Origin: Agrobacterium tumefaciens
Lineage (GTDB): Bacteria > Pseudomonadota > Alphaproteobacteria > Rhizobiales > Rhizobiaceae
Assembly (NCBI RefSeq): GCF_013318015.2
Contig: NZ_CP115843.1
Coordinates: 1-64,000 of the forward strand
Length of the DNA: 64,000 nt
Direction of reading: 5' to 3'
Position numbers and translations under genes: made by a program. Positions 26,818-35,351 of this stretch are shown in pieces (the stretch's first letter is position 1; every line of letters starts with the position of its first letter). The notes beneath the pieces were generated by a model. It did no database searches. It had not been told where the DNA came from and was given only the letters and a program-made list of their open reading frames with translations.

Positions 26818-27632
26818 CCGATGCGGTGAAAGAGTCGCCCGTCGGCATCGCCCATTTCTCTGCGATCCAACTGCCGCCCCAGCAGTTCGTCAGGCATGCT
26901 GCAGTTGCAGGCTTCAATTCCGTAGGACTTCGGCTGCATCCCGCTTTCCCTGGGGCACCCTATTACGAGTTGCCGCAGGGCAGCAGGGATGCAATGGAGT
27001 TTCGAACTCTACTCGACAGCGAAGGCATCAACGTTTTTGATATCGAGTTTTTCATTATCGGCCCGGATTTTAACGCTGCCCTCGTCGAACACATCGTTGC
27101 CGCCGCCGCCGATATTGGAGCCAAGCGCCTGTCCGCATGCGGCGACGATGGCGACTTGCAACAGCTAATCGGCAATTTGACGGAGTTCTGCCAGCTTGCC
27201 GCACGATATGGGCTGGCTGTCGACGTTGAGAACATGGGTTGGCGCACTATCAACACCTACAGCAAGGCTGGTGCGCTGGTCACGGCGTCCGGCCAAGACA
27301 ATGCAGGTGTCTTGGTCGACGCCATTCACTTTTTTCGAAATGGCGGAAACATTGACGAGATCAGAACTGATATCGTACGGCACGTGCAACTCTGTGACGT
27401 AGTGGGGCCGGCACCCAAGCGTCCAGAAAACATGATGACCGAGGCCCGGGCAGGACGGTTGGCGCCAGGTGATGGCATATTAGGGTTGAGCCAATTGCTA
27501 AACAAAGTTGCTGGCCATGCCACGATATCGGTAGAGGTGCCATTGGTTGGCGACATCGATCCGCTGGTTCATCTGACAACGCTCAATATGAAGTCCCGGA
27601 AAATTCTTCAGCGGGTAGCTGAACAGTTTTAA
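26814..27632 (+). CDS. Sugar phosphate isomerase/epimerase-like TIM barrel
   Basis: The 272-aa protein belongs to the AP-endonuclease-2/xylose isomerase-like TIM-barrel superfamily. Motifs include RLHPAFPGAPYYEL, GLAVDVENMGWRTI with the metal-binding Glu, GVLVDAIHFFRNGG with Asp and His ligands, and GDGILGLSQLL plus SVEVPLVGD near the end. Members isomerise or epimerise sugars or keto acids, or dehydrate shikimate-type acids. Overlap with gntR (ATGA) ties it to the same regulon. Confidence 0.88.
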   Translation: MTDAVKESPVGIAHFSAIQLPPQQFVRHAAVAGFNSVGLRLHPAFPGAPYYELPQGSRDAMEFRTLLDSEGINVFDIEFFIIGPDFNAALVEHIVAAAADIGAKRLSACGDDGDLQQLIGNLTEFCQLAARYGLAVDVENMGWRTINTYSKAGALVTASGQDNAGVLVDAIHFFRNGGNIDEIRTDIVRHVQLCDVVGPAPKRPENMMTEARAGRLAPGDGILGLSQLLNKVAGHATISVEVPLVGDIDPLVHLTTLNMKSRKILQRVAEQF

Positions 27633-27708
27633 AGAAGCCTTTGTCGGGCTCCCCCTGCCCCGCTCAGGGGCGCCGTTAATGGGGCTGTGCGGCACGAAAG
27701 TTTCTGTA

Positions 27709-27734
27709 GCGAGCCACAGGGCCCTGTGGCTCGC
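27709..27734. repeat. Perfect 26-bp palindrome after the isomerase gene
   Basis: GCGAGCCACAGGG (27709-27721) and CCCTGTGGCTCGC (27722-27734) are exact reverse complements with no loop. It lies 77 bases after the gntR-isomerase unit. No T-tract follows, so it is either a transcript-end hairpin or a protein-binding site. Confidence 0.65.
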
Positions 27735-28168
27735 CGTACGATCGCCACGACAGATCACCAGTATTTGTTTTGGTTCAGGGTTTGGGCAATCGAACTAAGC
27801 GGCCATTGGGTGGGAAATTAAATGAACAACGGAACCAGGTTTGTGGCCTGAAGAATATGGTTGTCGCAGCCTGTTCGCCCCCTCGCCGTACTCATGTCGA
27901 GTTTGCCTCGGCGATCAGATTTCATAGTTTCCGCCCCCACGCGCGCTGTTGGTGGCCTTGGGTCGAGGGATCGAGCAGCAGAAGTTATCCTCACACTGAA
28001 GTGCACATTCTGTTACAGCATAGTCCAATCCGTCTGTTGCAGCAGCTTACGGGCTCGGATGTAAATGCATTAGGAATGCCGGTTGTCCACGTCCCTACCC
28101 TGCTCAAGTGGATATTGTCGCTTGGTGTAGGTCGTCGGGGTTGCGGTGACGGTTTTGCATGAGATCAA
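27735..28168. other. Gap with no recognised gene
   Basis: Open frames here (for example plus 27770-28162) have no recognisable domain, and their composition does not look like coding sequence. Nothing supportable is seen. It leads into the heptamer repeat. Confidence 0.4.
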
Positions 28169-28218
28169 CCTGCCCCCTGCCCCCTGCCCCCTGCCCCCTG
28201 CCCCCTGCCCCCTGCCCC
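28169..28218. repeat. Tandem heptamer repeat (TGCCCCC)n
   Basis: The unit TGCCCCC is repeated about seven times without interruption (50 bases). There is no spacer diversity, so it is not a CRISPR. Because 7 is not a multiple of 3 it creates long false open frames (GQGAGGR-type peptides) on the minus strand. It is a potential slippage site. Confidence 0.9.
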
Positions 28219-28262
28219 GGTGTCGGTATGACTGTTGACCTTTGAAGTTGATGCAGGACTGC

Positions 28263-28286
28263 AAACCTTGTCAGCTGACAAGGTTT
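28263..28286. repeat. 24-bp perfect palindrome, copy 1 (parS-like)
   Basis: The core CTTGTCAGCTGACAAG (28267-28282) is extended symmetrically to 24 bp, from AAAC to GTTT. It resembles the repABC parS consensus GTTNNNNGCNNNNAAC but has C and G at the outermost core positions instead of G and C. An almost identical copy lies 152 bases further on. Confidence 0.75.
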
Positions 28287-28413
28287 TCGATAGCGAGCGT
28301 CGTAAACCGCTGACGCTGGTAGCTGGGCGAACTTTAGCGGTCGCGGCAACTGATGATCTGGTATCTGGGCTTCCTCAAGAGATGAGCTGATCCGTAGCCA
28401 GAGCCGCGTCTCC

Positions 28414-28439
28414 AAAACCTTGTCAGCTGACAAGGTTTT
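28414..28439. repeat. 26-bp perfect palindrome, copy 2 (parS-like)
   Basis: This is the same core, CTTGTCAGCTGACAAG, within a 26-bp perfect palindrome beginning AAAACC and ending GGTTTT. Flanks differ from copy 1, so the shared part is the site itself, as expected for a protein-binding or recombination target. Confidence 0.75.
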
Positions 28440-29463
28440 CCGATTGGGCCTGGGACGTCAACTGTCGCAAAACCATTGATGATGCGCTCACGCCTACGCT
28501 GCTTGTACCGTACGGATAAATTCTGCCCGTTCACAGATATCAGCGGACAAAAAGTCGCCTCTTGTCGGGTCAGCCCTTCTGGCTGCGGCTTCGAGCCGGC
28601 TTTGCGGTTCAGGGCGCAGGAAAGCCTTTGTCACCCGTCCCGGCCCCAGGGAGCGAGCCTAGCATGGTATTAAACCAGTTTTGACCCGGGCAAAATTGTT
28701 AAAGGCCGGGCACCGGGGTTTAGCCGAGGAAAACGTCCGACGAAGTCTAGCCTTTTCCGGAGCCGTCGACACCGCGTTGATTGGCTCCTGGCGCTTCTCT
28801 TGAAAAGGCTGCATTTTTCTCAGGTTGATGCGGCTTTTGCCGCCATGAAAGCGACTTGCGTACGCTCAACAATCAGCTTTGGCGCCAACTACGCGACGGC
28901 GCAAAAGAACGGTCGAAAAAACAGACTTGTTTAGAGAACGTATCGATCGGATTGCCGAGGGACCGAAAAAGGACGCCGCGCTTCGACGATCTGTGCCGTT
29001 TGAAAGACTTATTGGCCAGCCAAGGGAGCTCATCAGAATATCCCAAGCACATGGCAAGTGAGGAATTTGACTACCAGAACCACCAGAACGATCGAATCCT
29101 CGCTGCGCCCATTATTTGCTTTCGAAATATTCCCCTTGGTAGCGGGGCATCTGCAGCGGAAATACCTACTAAAATTGGAATGGGGAGAACTTCAGAAAGC
29201 CTGCTTATCTGGAGGGACAGCAGAGAGATTTCTGCCTGTCGGCAGAGGAGGGCGGTCACGAGGGTAGAGACCGTTTGTAGGATCCCGCTGCTGATTTTTT
29301 CCAGGCGGCGAATTTTCCTGAAGATAGCAGGTTCTTTTCGCTGTTCTTAAATGGAATTGGGTAGAAGCGGTCACAGATCTGATCGAAACTCGAAATGAGC
29401 AGCGCAAAGCCGGCCTTCCGTTGCCCTTTCGTCCACGAAGAAAATATCCCCTTGGGCGGTCGA
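28440..29463. other. Gap with no recognised gene
   Basis: About 1 kb after the paired palindromes. One plus-strand frame (28879-29061, TTG start, 60 aa, with DLFRERIDRIAEG and LRRSVPFERLIGQP) has a protein-like charge pattern but no family I know and no good ribosome-binding site. The rest shows nothing recognisable. Confidence 0.35.
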
Positions 29464-29945
29464 TCATCTCAAATACTGCAGGCTGTGCTGGACTAAGGTG
29501 CTGTCAGAGACCGATGATATACCTGCCTGCGCGCCAAAATCCTCGCGCAATGCATCGTCGATGACGGCCTCCAACGCATAAGTGATAGCTTAGCTCTATC
29601 GTCGAGAAACGCGAGAGATCGCTTCAACAGCCTATGCTGCGGCCAAAGGACAGGCCAGAGGATCCGAACGCCATATCGGACGCCGATTTCTTCAAAAATG
29701 TTTATGCGGCTGAATAATTTGACGCTGCTGCTCTTATGCTCGGCGCACATCGTGGGCCAACCCAAGGAACGAGCCTTGCTTGCCTTTCACAATTCGCGAG
29801 TGTTCATTCACGTGATGGATGACTTCATGCAGCCAGATAAGGGGCGTGTGGTCAGCAATAAGAAGATTACGGCGTGATTCCTGAGCATTTTGTAGGAGAG
29901 CGTTCAGTCCAGCCCTTTCAATCGAAAAGCAACGGCCAGATCAGT
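29464..29945 (-). pseudogene. Degenerate coding remnant with an HExxH-like motif
   Basis: One minus-strand frame gives protein-like text broken by several stops: IADHTPLIWLHEVIHHVNEH, GKQGSFLGLAHDVRR, then after stops ITYALEAVIDDALREDFGAQ and a natural-looking end before the TGA at 29464. HEVIH fits the HExxH zinc-protease pattern, but the context is too eroded to name a family. Confidence 0.4.
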
Positions 29946-30344
29946 CCACCCACTGATTACTGATTTTTATTCCGAAGCCTTCTAAATCCTTGATGTTGCG
30001 CGTCGCAAGGGTCAATGGGTGAGTGACGGCTGTAGCAACCATCGAGCCGAGCCGGCGACCATTTCGCTTGGCAAGGGCCATCAGATAGGCCCAGGCGAAG
30101 GCGGCATGACCTGCCACCGGAATAATCCTGTTTTCTTAAGCGTTGAGGCAGATCATGCGTGAGCCGTTCGTCCAAGGCGCCAGCCGCTATCCATCAGCGC
30201 GACACCGCGGCGAATTTCAGCAATAGAGACGATGCTGATTAAGGTTCGATCCACGTCCAGCCCTTGAAGGCACTTCAGACATCCTTCATCAGGGCGAGGC
30301 TTTGTAACTTTCGACAGAACATTCGTATCGAGTAGAAGTCTCAC
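29941..30344 (-). pseudogene. Decayed VapC-like PIN toxin
   Basis: The minus-strand GTG at 30344 opens RLLLDTNVLSKVTKPRPDEG and SIVSIAEIRRGVALMDSG. The family sequence then moves to other frames (LDERLTHDLPQRL, then AFAWAYLMALAKRNGRRLGS and LTLATRNIKDLEGFGI). At least two frameshifts are needed. The acidic residue normally following RLS(V/S)MD reads Val. It is therefore a dead PIN RNase, not a start-to-stop gene. Confidence 0.8.
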
Positions 30345-30585
30345 AAGGACAGGCCACGGGGCTCGTCGTGTTGTCTCTCACTATCCAATTCGGCGCCGCA
30401 TAGCGGCGATGCCGACAGAAATTCCGCAAACGATCCCCTGCGAGTAATTTTCTTCAGCCACTCTTCTGCAGAAACAACAACCACGCTCGGTTTCCATTGC
30501 GGGTAATCGTCTGAGGCGCCAACTGGACGCACTCTCTTTGATCGTCTCTGGTGAAGGCTGCCTTGCTTCTGCACGTATCGATCAT
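30341..30585 (-). pseudogene. Decayed Phd/YefM-type antitoxin of the same pair
   Basis: From the ATG at 30585 one frame reads ECVQLAPQTITRNGN. The antitoxin continues in another frame as KPSVVVVSAEEWLKK, GSFAEFLSASPLCGAELDSE and ends GLSL before TGA. The stop overlaps the toxin GTG (GTGA), preserving the original coupling. A frameshift splits the N-terminal DNA-binding part from the toxin-binding part. Confidence 0.7.
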
Positions 30586-30730
30586 CGGCTTAGGCAGAGG
30601 AGGTCATGCCAGCCTGTGGAGAACGTCAGAGAAGCGGGATTTCCGACCTCGCCTAGGTCGTCAGGGAGACCGATTGACTGTGCAACCAGTTCCCACAAGC
30701 CGGGGCGTCTGATGCTACGCATGAGCGCCA

Positions 30731-31969
30731 TTACAGAATGCGTGCCGCACGCCCGCTTCGCCTTGTAGCGTTGTTATAGTAGCTGGAAGCCTGCTGCATC
30801 GACCGATGTCTGGACTGCTCCATCGCCTCGAGAAGGGGAATTCCGCGATTTGCGGCCTCCGTCAAATATCCCGATCGTAGCCCGTGCGCTGAAAACTCCC
30901 CACTGTCCAACCCGGCCATCTGTGCCCGCTGCTTCAGGATCGCATTGACCGACTGCGGATCGAGCGCACGCCGCGAGACGGTGCCCCATCGCCCAATTCC
31001 CCGAAACACGCTGCCCTTTTCGATCTTTGCGGCCGCCAGCCAGGCGTTCAGCGCCTCGACAGGTCGGCCTGTGAGATAGACGACATCGTCCTGCTCGCCG
31101 GTCGTCGTTTTGGTTCGACCAAGATGGATGGCAAGTGAGGGGAGGGGAGGACCGTCGTTCACCTCGATCGGTGGCTCGACTGTCAGCTGCTCGACGCGTA
31201 GCCTGGCGATCTCGCTGCGTCGACGGCCGCCGGAAGCAAAGGCGACCATCAGGATTGCCTTGTCGCGTAGATCGCGCAGGCTGTCTGACTCACACGTCGC
31301 CAGCAGCTTTGCCAGAACGTCGCCAGTGACGGCCTTTGCGCTCTTGCGCGCACGGGTTCGCGGAACGGCGCGCACGGCCAGACGAATGGCTGACTTAAGA
31401 GCAGGGGAGGCGAAGGCACCCGTAAGGCCGCGCCACTTACTCAATGTCGACCAGCTGGCCAGCCGGCGCCGCACCGTGTCAGGCGCGTGCGGGCCGACGG
31501 ATTTCAGGAAACCCTGACGCCTTAGATTTTTGTCGACATCATCGGGCATGCCGTGGTTGGGGTCACTTGCGCGCTTTTCCGGATCCCACAGATGATGGGC
31601 TACGAATTTGAGCAGCAACGCCTCGGGCGCAGGCCAGGGCAGGGACTGTCCAGTGGCAGCGAGACCCCAGGCCTCCAGGTAGGCAAGATCAGACGTCAGG
31701 GCCCTTAGCGTATTGTCGCCCATGCCCTGATTAACGAGATGCCGCAGCGTCTCGATGTCATCATCGGTCAACAGCTCGGCAAGCTCGTCGCGGCGTTCGA
31801 GCGGCAAAACGGACGCGATGGTATCGAGCTCTTCGGCGCGCCACTCGACGGACGTGTGTGATGTCTTCGTTTTAGGCACGATAGGCTCCAGAATCGCGGG
31901 TTTCGGCGGCCGCTGGCACCGTGATTTGCCCCGATTTTCCTCGATTTGCGCCGCGAAATCAACTACCAT
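30731..31969 (-). CDS. Tyrosine recombinase (site-specific integrase)
   Basis: Tyrosine recombinases cut and rejoin DNA through a 3'-phosphotyrosine. This protein (412 aa from the ATG at 31969, or 446 aa from 32071) has an N-terminal SAM-like core-binding domain (TLRALTSDLAYLEAWGLAAT) and a complete catalytic domain: Arg in FASGGRRRSEIARL, Lys in LGRTKTTTG, HGLRSGYLTEAANRG (HxxR), SRHRSMQQASSYYNNA (His and nucleophile Tyr). The shorter start is preferred because it opens MVVDFAAQIEENRGKS. That ATG lies inside a perfect inverted repeat. Divergent from the DUF1612 gene, an arrangement known on rhizobial plasmids. Confidence 0.92.
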   Translation of the reverse strand: MVVDFAAQIEENRGKSRCQRPPKPAILEPIVPKTKTSHTSVEWRAEELDTIASVLPLERRDELAELLTDDDIETLRHLVNQGMGDNTLRALTSDLAYLEAWGLAATGQSLPWPAPEALLLKFVAHHLWDPEKRASDPNHGMPDDVDKNLRRQGFLKSVGPHAPDTVRRRLASWSTLSKWRGLTGAFASPALKSAIRLAVRAVPRTRARKSAKAVTGDVLAKLLATCESDSLRDLRDKAILMVAFASGGRRRSEIARLRVEQLTVEPPIEVNDGPPLPSLAIHLGRTKTTTGEQDDVVYLTGRPVEALNAWLAAAKIEKGSVFRGIGRWGTVSRRALDPQSVNAILKQRAQMAGLDSGEFSAHGLRSGYLTEAANRGIPLLEAMEQSRHRSMQQASSYYNNATRRSGRAARIL

Positions 31970-31993
31970 CGATAAGTGGTACTTATCGATGGT
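31965..31993. promoter_or_regulatory. Perfect 13-bp inverted repeat between recombinase and DUF1612 gene
   Basis: ACCATCGATAAGT (31965-31977) and ACTTATCGATGGT (31981-31993) are exact reverse complements separated by GGT. It overlaps the preferred recombinase start codon. It may be an operator for autoregulation or a recombinase-binding site. The 3-base spacer is short for a recombination core. Confidence 0.7.
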
Positions 31994-32078
31994 TAGAACC
32001 CCAACCCGCAATCGTACAATGTGAGGAACTGTAATATTCAGGTAGAGTTCGTATAAGAAATCATTTACCATGATTTCA

Positions 32079-33194
32079 ATGGCTTACGATCTCACGAAAA
32101 TCAGCATGACGACCTTGATGCGGCCGGCTTTCGACGCCGGTATCGCTCTGACGCGCTTGGACGAGCGCATCGCCCGCTCGCCCGTCGGCGCGGGCTTCCT
32201 CGAACGATCCCAATTCACCGATGCCTGCGCTTCGCTGTGGATCGACGGCGAATTGGTGCATCTCGAAGACCTCGTGCTCCACGACGCCACGAAGGATATT
32301 CGCACACCCACCCACGAATTGACAATCGCCCGCGACGTGTTGCGCACCCGCCGGCGCATCGCCGCCCAATCCCCCGACTGGGCGCTGTCGCCGGTCGGCG
32401 TTCGCACGCTGCGCCAGGCGTGGCCTGGAGCATCAGATAGCAAGGACGCCGACGTGGCGACGATTGGAGCAAAACGCGTGGAGGTGATTGAGCGGGAAGG
32501 GGAGGGGGACGACGTCGAATATCTCCCCGGCGTCGACTATGCCGCCATCGATGCCGTGCTCGCCCGATCAGGGGCGGCGATCGAAGCCGCAAAGACGCCC
32601 GGCCGGGCTCCGGCCAAAGATCCGCTGGTCTACGATCTCGATTGGGACGAGGACGCTAGGCTCGACGAATGGCGCGGCGTGTTGCGTCAGGCAGAAAATT
32701 TGCCGGCGGTGTTGCAGGCCATCGTCGCTCTGGATGTCTGGAACGAATTGTCGGTGCTGCAGCATGCGCCGTGGCTTGGTCGGCTGTTCGCCGCCTCGAT
32801 CTTGCGCCAGGCAGGCGTCACGTCGGGCGCGCATCTGGCCGCCATCAACCTTGGCCTCAAAACCATCCCAGTCGATCGGCGCCGGCATCGCGATCGGGAA
32901 ACCCGGTTGCTGGCCATCGCTCATGGCCTGTTCGCGGCCGCCGAGATCGGCATGAAGGAACATGACCGGCTGGCGCTGGCGCGAACCCTGATTGAGCGGA
33001 GGCTGGATGGCCGCCGGACGTCTTCAAAGCTGCCAGAACTGGTGGAGCTGGTGATGGCGAAACCATTGGTCTCGGCCAAGATGGTGGCGACGACGCTGGA
33101 TGTGACGCCGCAGGCGGCGCGGCGGATTGTTTTGGATCTGGGCCTCAGAGAGATGACGGGGAGGGGGAGGTTTCGGGCATGGGGTATCTTATAG
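32079..33194 (+). CDS. RHE_PE00001-family protein (DUF1612 with C-terminal helix-turn-helix)
   Basis: The 371-aa protein matches a family carried on rhizobial plasmids. It starts [20 protein letters not shown], with [20 protein letters not shown] and [14 protein letters not shown] text ([20 protein letters not shown]). A long middle part has [20 protein letters not shown] and [20 protein letters not shown]. The C-terminus is a helix-turn-helix ([20 protein letters not shown]) ending [11 protein letters not shown]. The function is not established. The DNA-binding tail and constant pairing with a recombinase suggest a plasmid-borne regulator. An ATG three codons upstream (32070) is also possible. 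Confidence 0.88.
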   Translation: MAYDLTKISMTTLMRPAFDAGIALTRLDERIARSPVGAGFLERSQFTDACASLWIDGELVHLEDLVLHDATKDIRTPTHELTIARDVLRTRRRIAAQSPDWALSPVGVRTLRQAWPGASDSKDADVATIGAKRVEVIEREGEGDDVEYLPGVDYAAIDAVLARSGAAIEAAKTPGRAPAKDPLVYDLDWDEDARLDEWRGVLRQAENLPAVLQAIVALDVWNELSVLQHAPWLGRLFAASILRQAGVTSGAHLAAINLGLKTIPVDRRRHRDRETRLLAIAHGLFAAAEIGMKEHDRLALARTLIERRLDGRRTSSKLPELVELVMAKPLVSAKMVATTLDVTPQAARRIVLDLGLREMTGRGRFRAWGIL

Positions 33195-33228
33195 GGCGAG
33201 CTGGCAGTGCAAGGATATTGGTGAAGCT

Positions 33229-34188
33229 ATGAGCGATCGGACCAAACGACAGCATATAGTGCCCAGGTTCTATCTGAGGCATTTCACCCAGCCTGACGGC
33301 GAGCTTTGGACGCATGATTGTGTAACTGGGTCTGTTCGCAAAACAACACCGGAAAAGACGGCATTCGAAACCAACATCTACACGCCGATCGGGGAGGATG
33401 GCGCGCGTATGGAGCTGATCGAGGATACGCTTGCAACGATAGAATCGCAGGCCGCAACTATCTATCCAGATCTGTTGGCTTTCAGGGCTCTCGACCCCGT
33501 TGCAAAGCTCGACTTCGCGGCGTTTCTCGCCACCATGTTTACACGCAGTCCCGCTCAGCTTCGTCAGTTCGCTCAGACCATGGGCCAAATGGCCTTGTGG
33601 GGTGGCAGGCATGAGGCGGACCGCGAGTTCCGCCAGAAGAAGGCACTGGGCGAAGTTTCGGCTGCAGATGAGGCCATGCAGAAGATACTGCACGATAACG
33701 AACTTTTCACAATGGATGTTGATCGGCGGGTAGGGCTCATCGCGTTTCAACAGGCCGAGACCTTGATGCACCTGATGTCTCAGATGAACTGGAGTTACGA
33801 GATCACTGAGAACCAGCAACTGGCCACTAGCGATAACCCCGTATTTTGGGTAAAAGGCGGCGGCCCGGCGGACCCACCAGGCCACGGCTTTGGTTTGGGC
33901 CATCCGTTCGCGGTCATACCGTTTCCCTTGCGCCCGGACGTTATTCTTCGGCTGGACTGGCGACGCGATGGGGCGTGGAAGAGGTTCAAGCTCGAACGCC
34001 AGCGTGCGAAGCTCGCAAATCAATATCAGGCTAAACACAAGGAACGGCTACTGTTCTTCCGAGACCGCGATGAGGGTCTTTGTTCGCTCGCCATGAAATA
34101 CAAGAAGCCCGTCAATCTCATCGATGTCGGCGTGCCATCGCCCACGATCGACGTCGTTCGCAAATTGAAGGGCGGATCAGTAGAATGA
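33229..34188 (+). CDS. DUF4238 protein
   Basis: The 319-aa protein has the DUF4238 opening (TKRQHIVPRFYLRHFTQPDG), a helical centre (LDFAAFLATMFTRSPAQLRQ) and the later conserved ENQQLATSDNPVFW and PFAVIPFPLRPDVILRL. The biochemical role is unknown. Such genes are frequent in accessory and defence-gene neighbourhoods. It follows the DUF1612 gene by 34 bases on the same strand and converges with the caspase operon. Confidence 0.85.
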   Translation: MSDRTKRQHIVPRFYLRHFTQPDGELWTHDCVTGSVRKTTPEKTAFETNIYTPIGEDGARMELIEDTLATIESQAATIYPDLLAFRALDPVAKLDFAAFLATMFTRSPAQLRQFAQTMGQMALWGGRHEADREFRQKKALGEVSAADEAMQKILHDNELFTMDVDRRVGLIAFQQAETLMHLMSQMNWSYEITENQQLATSDNPVFWVKGGGPADPPGHGFGLGHPFAVIPFPLRPDVILRLDWRRDGAWKRFKLERQRAKLANQYQAKHKERLLFFRDRDEGLCSLAMKYKKPVNLIDVGVPSPTIDVVRKLKGGSVE

Positions 34189-34229
34189 CAAGGGGCGGCA
34201 TGGCAAGCGATCTTCCAGAGCGGAAAATG

Positions 34230-35351
34230 CTAGCAGGAAGGATCGCCAGTATGGTCTCCCGAGGGCCAAACCGCGAAAGCTCCAGAGTTGATGGCACCCG
34301 AACGCTTTCGCTTCCAACGACCTAATTCCTTTCTCGCCGCTGCACGCAACGGTATCGATTTAGAGCCACTTCCAAGCGCACTGAGCAGCTGCTCTGCTGC
34401 GGTAAGGCTGTGCCAGTAATAGATCTGCCCGTTTTCCCGGGCACTGGTGAGCTGCGTCAGGCACCCCGTCTCTTCTGCGCGAGAGGCCTGCCACCACGCA
34501 GCGATAATTCCCGCGTCAGCCATCCAGGTGTGTCGCTGTGCAAAACGTGCCGCATAAGACCCCAAATCCCTTCCGCGACCCGCCCGTATCAATAGCAAGG
34601 CAGCGGCTGCTGCGGCCCAGGGGTCATCGCGCGAATGTTGAATCGATCGGATGGCATCGGCCTCGTCGCTTCCCGCTGCCCATCGGACAATTTCCGACAC
34701 CTCGTCACGCGTAGAGTGAGTAAGGCTTCCAACCATTGCTTCGGATTTGGATTCGTAGGGTCGGATGACGGGAAAGCCTGCCCCCTGCTCGTGGTAACAA
34801 AGAAGGGTTCCCCCGCTGAATAACGGGACATATGAGTGCCAGGCATTTCCCACACCGTCAGCAAATTGATGGCGCACGACGGGATACTCAGCCCAGTTTC
34901 CGGCTCGAACAATTTTCGTGATTTTCGGCTGATCGACGCTAGCGAGCCTCGATCCAGAGAACTGACGCCACTGCTTTTGATGCGGCGCTCGCATGCGCAA
35001 GTTCGAAACGTCGTGGGATGCCGTTGAGTGGATAAGCGTCTCGTCCTTCTCGGTCAATGGCGATTTATGGTGAACAGCTATGGATCGCCAAGCGCTATGT
35101 TCGTCCGATATTCGGCCAACGGTATGGACCATGTGTTCAGAAGAGGCATCGATGCGGAACGGATACTCGTAAGCGTCGCCGCTTCCAAGATTTCTGACAT
35201 CGGCGACGTAGGAACCGACGTCGAACTCGATGTCCTTCTCATCTCCGTGGCCGGTTAGCAGGAAGCGGTTGACGTCGGTCGGTGCCTTGCCCTGGACCGT
35301 AACGCGTATGGCCGCCTTTGACGCGGTTGCAAACGTAACGCGATGTTTCAT
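34230..35351 (-). CDS. Unrecognised 373-aa protein, third gene of the hydrolase-caspase operon
   Basis: I do not recognise a named family. From the ATG at 35351 (which overlaps the caspase stop as ATGA) the protein has an N-terminal beta-rich half (MKHRVTFATASKAAIRVTVQ, VNRFLLTGHGDEKDIEFDVG, YEYPFRIDASSE) and a C-terminal helical half with DDPWAAAAAALLLIRAGRGR and FAQRHTWMADAGIIAAWW. The helical block recalls helix-repeat proteins I have seen beside bacterial caspases (inference from memory). Tight coupling implies stoichiometric production with the protease. It could be the target, an inhibitor or a sensor scaffold. The longer in-frame ORF reaching 35495 lies within the caspase gene and is not real. 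Confidence 0.75.
   Translation of the reverse strand: MKHRVTFATASKAAIRVTVQGKAPTDVNRFLLTGHGDEKDIEFDVGSYVADVRNLGSGDAYEYPFRIDASSEHMVHTVGRISDEHSAWRSIAVHHKSPLTEKDETLIHSTASHDVSNLRMRAPHQKQWRQFSGSRLASVDQPKITKIVRAGNWAEYPVVRHQFADGVGNAWHSYVPLFSGGTLLCYHEQGAGFPVIRPYESKSEAMVGSLTHSTRDEVSEIVRWAAGSDEADAIRSIQHSRDDPWAAAAAALLLIRAGRGRDLGSYAARFAQRHTWMADAGIIAAWWQASRAEETGCLTQLTSARENGQIYYWHSLTAAEQLLSALGSGSKSIPLRAAARKELGRWKRKRSGAINSGAFAVWPSGDHTGDPSC

Noticed and set aside
28169..28218. Possible CRISPR array
   Set aside because: Seven-base units without spacers and no cas genes.
28104..28433. 109-aa minus-strand frame with GQGAGGR repeats
   Set aside because: The repeats are produced by the noncoding TGCCCCC heptamer, and no protein family fits.
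28879..29061. 60-aa plus-strand frame with a charged composition
   Set aside because: TTG start, no ribosome-binding site and no known relative. It was left as a note in the gap entry.
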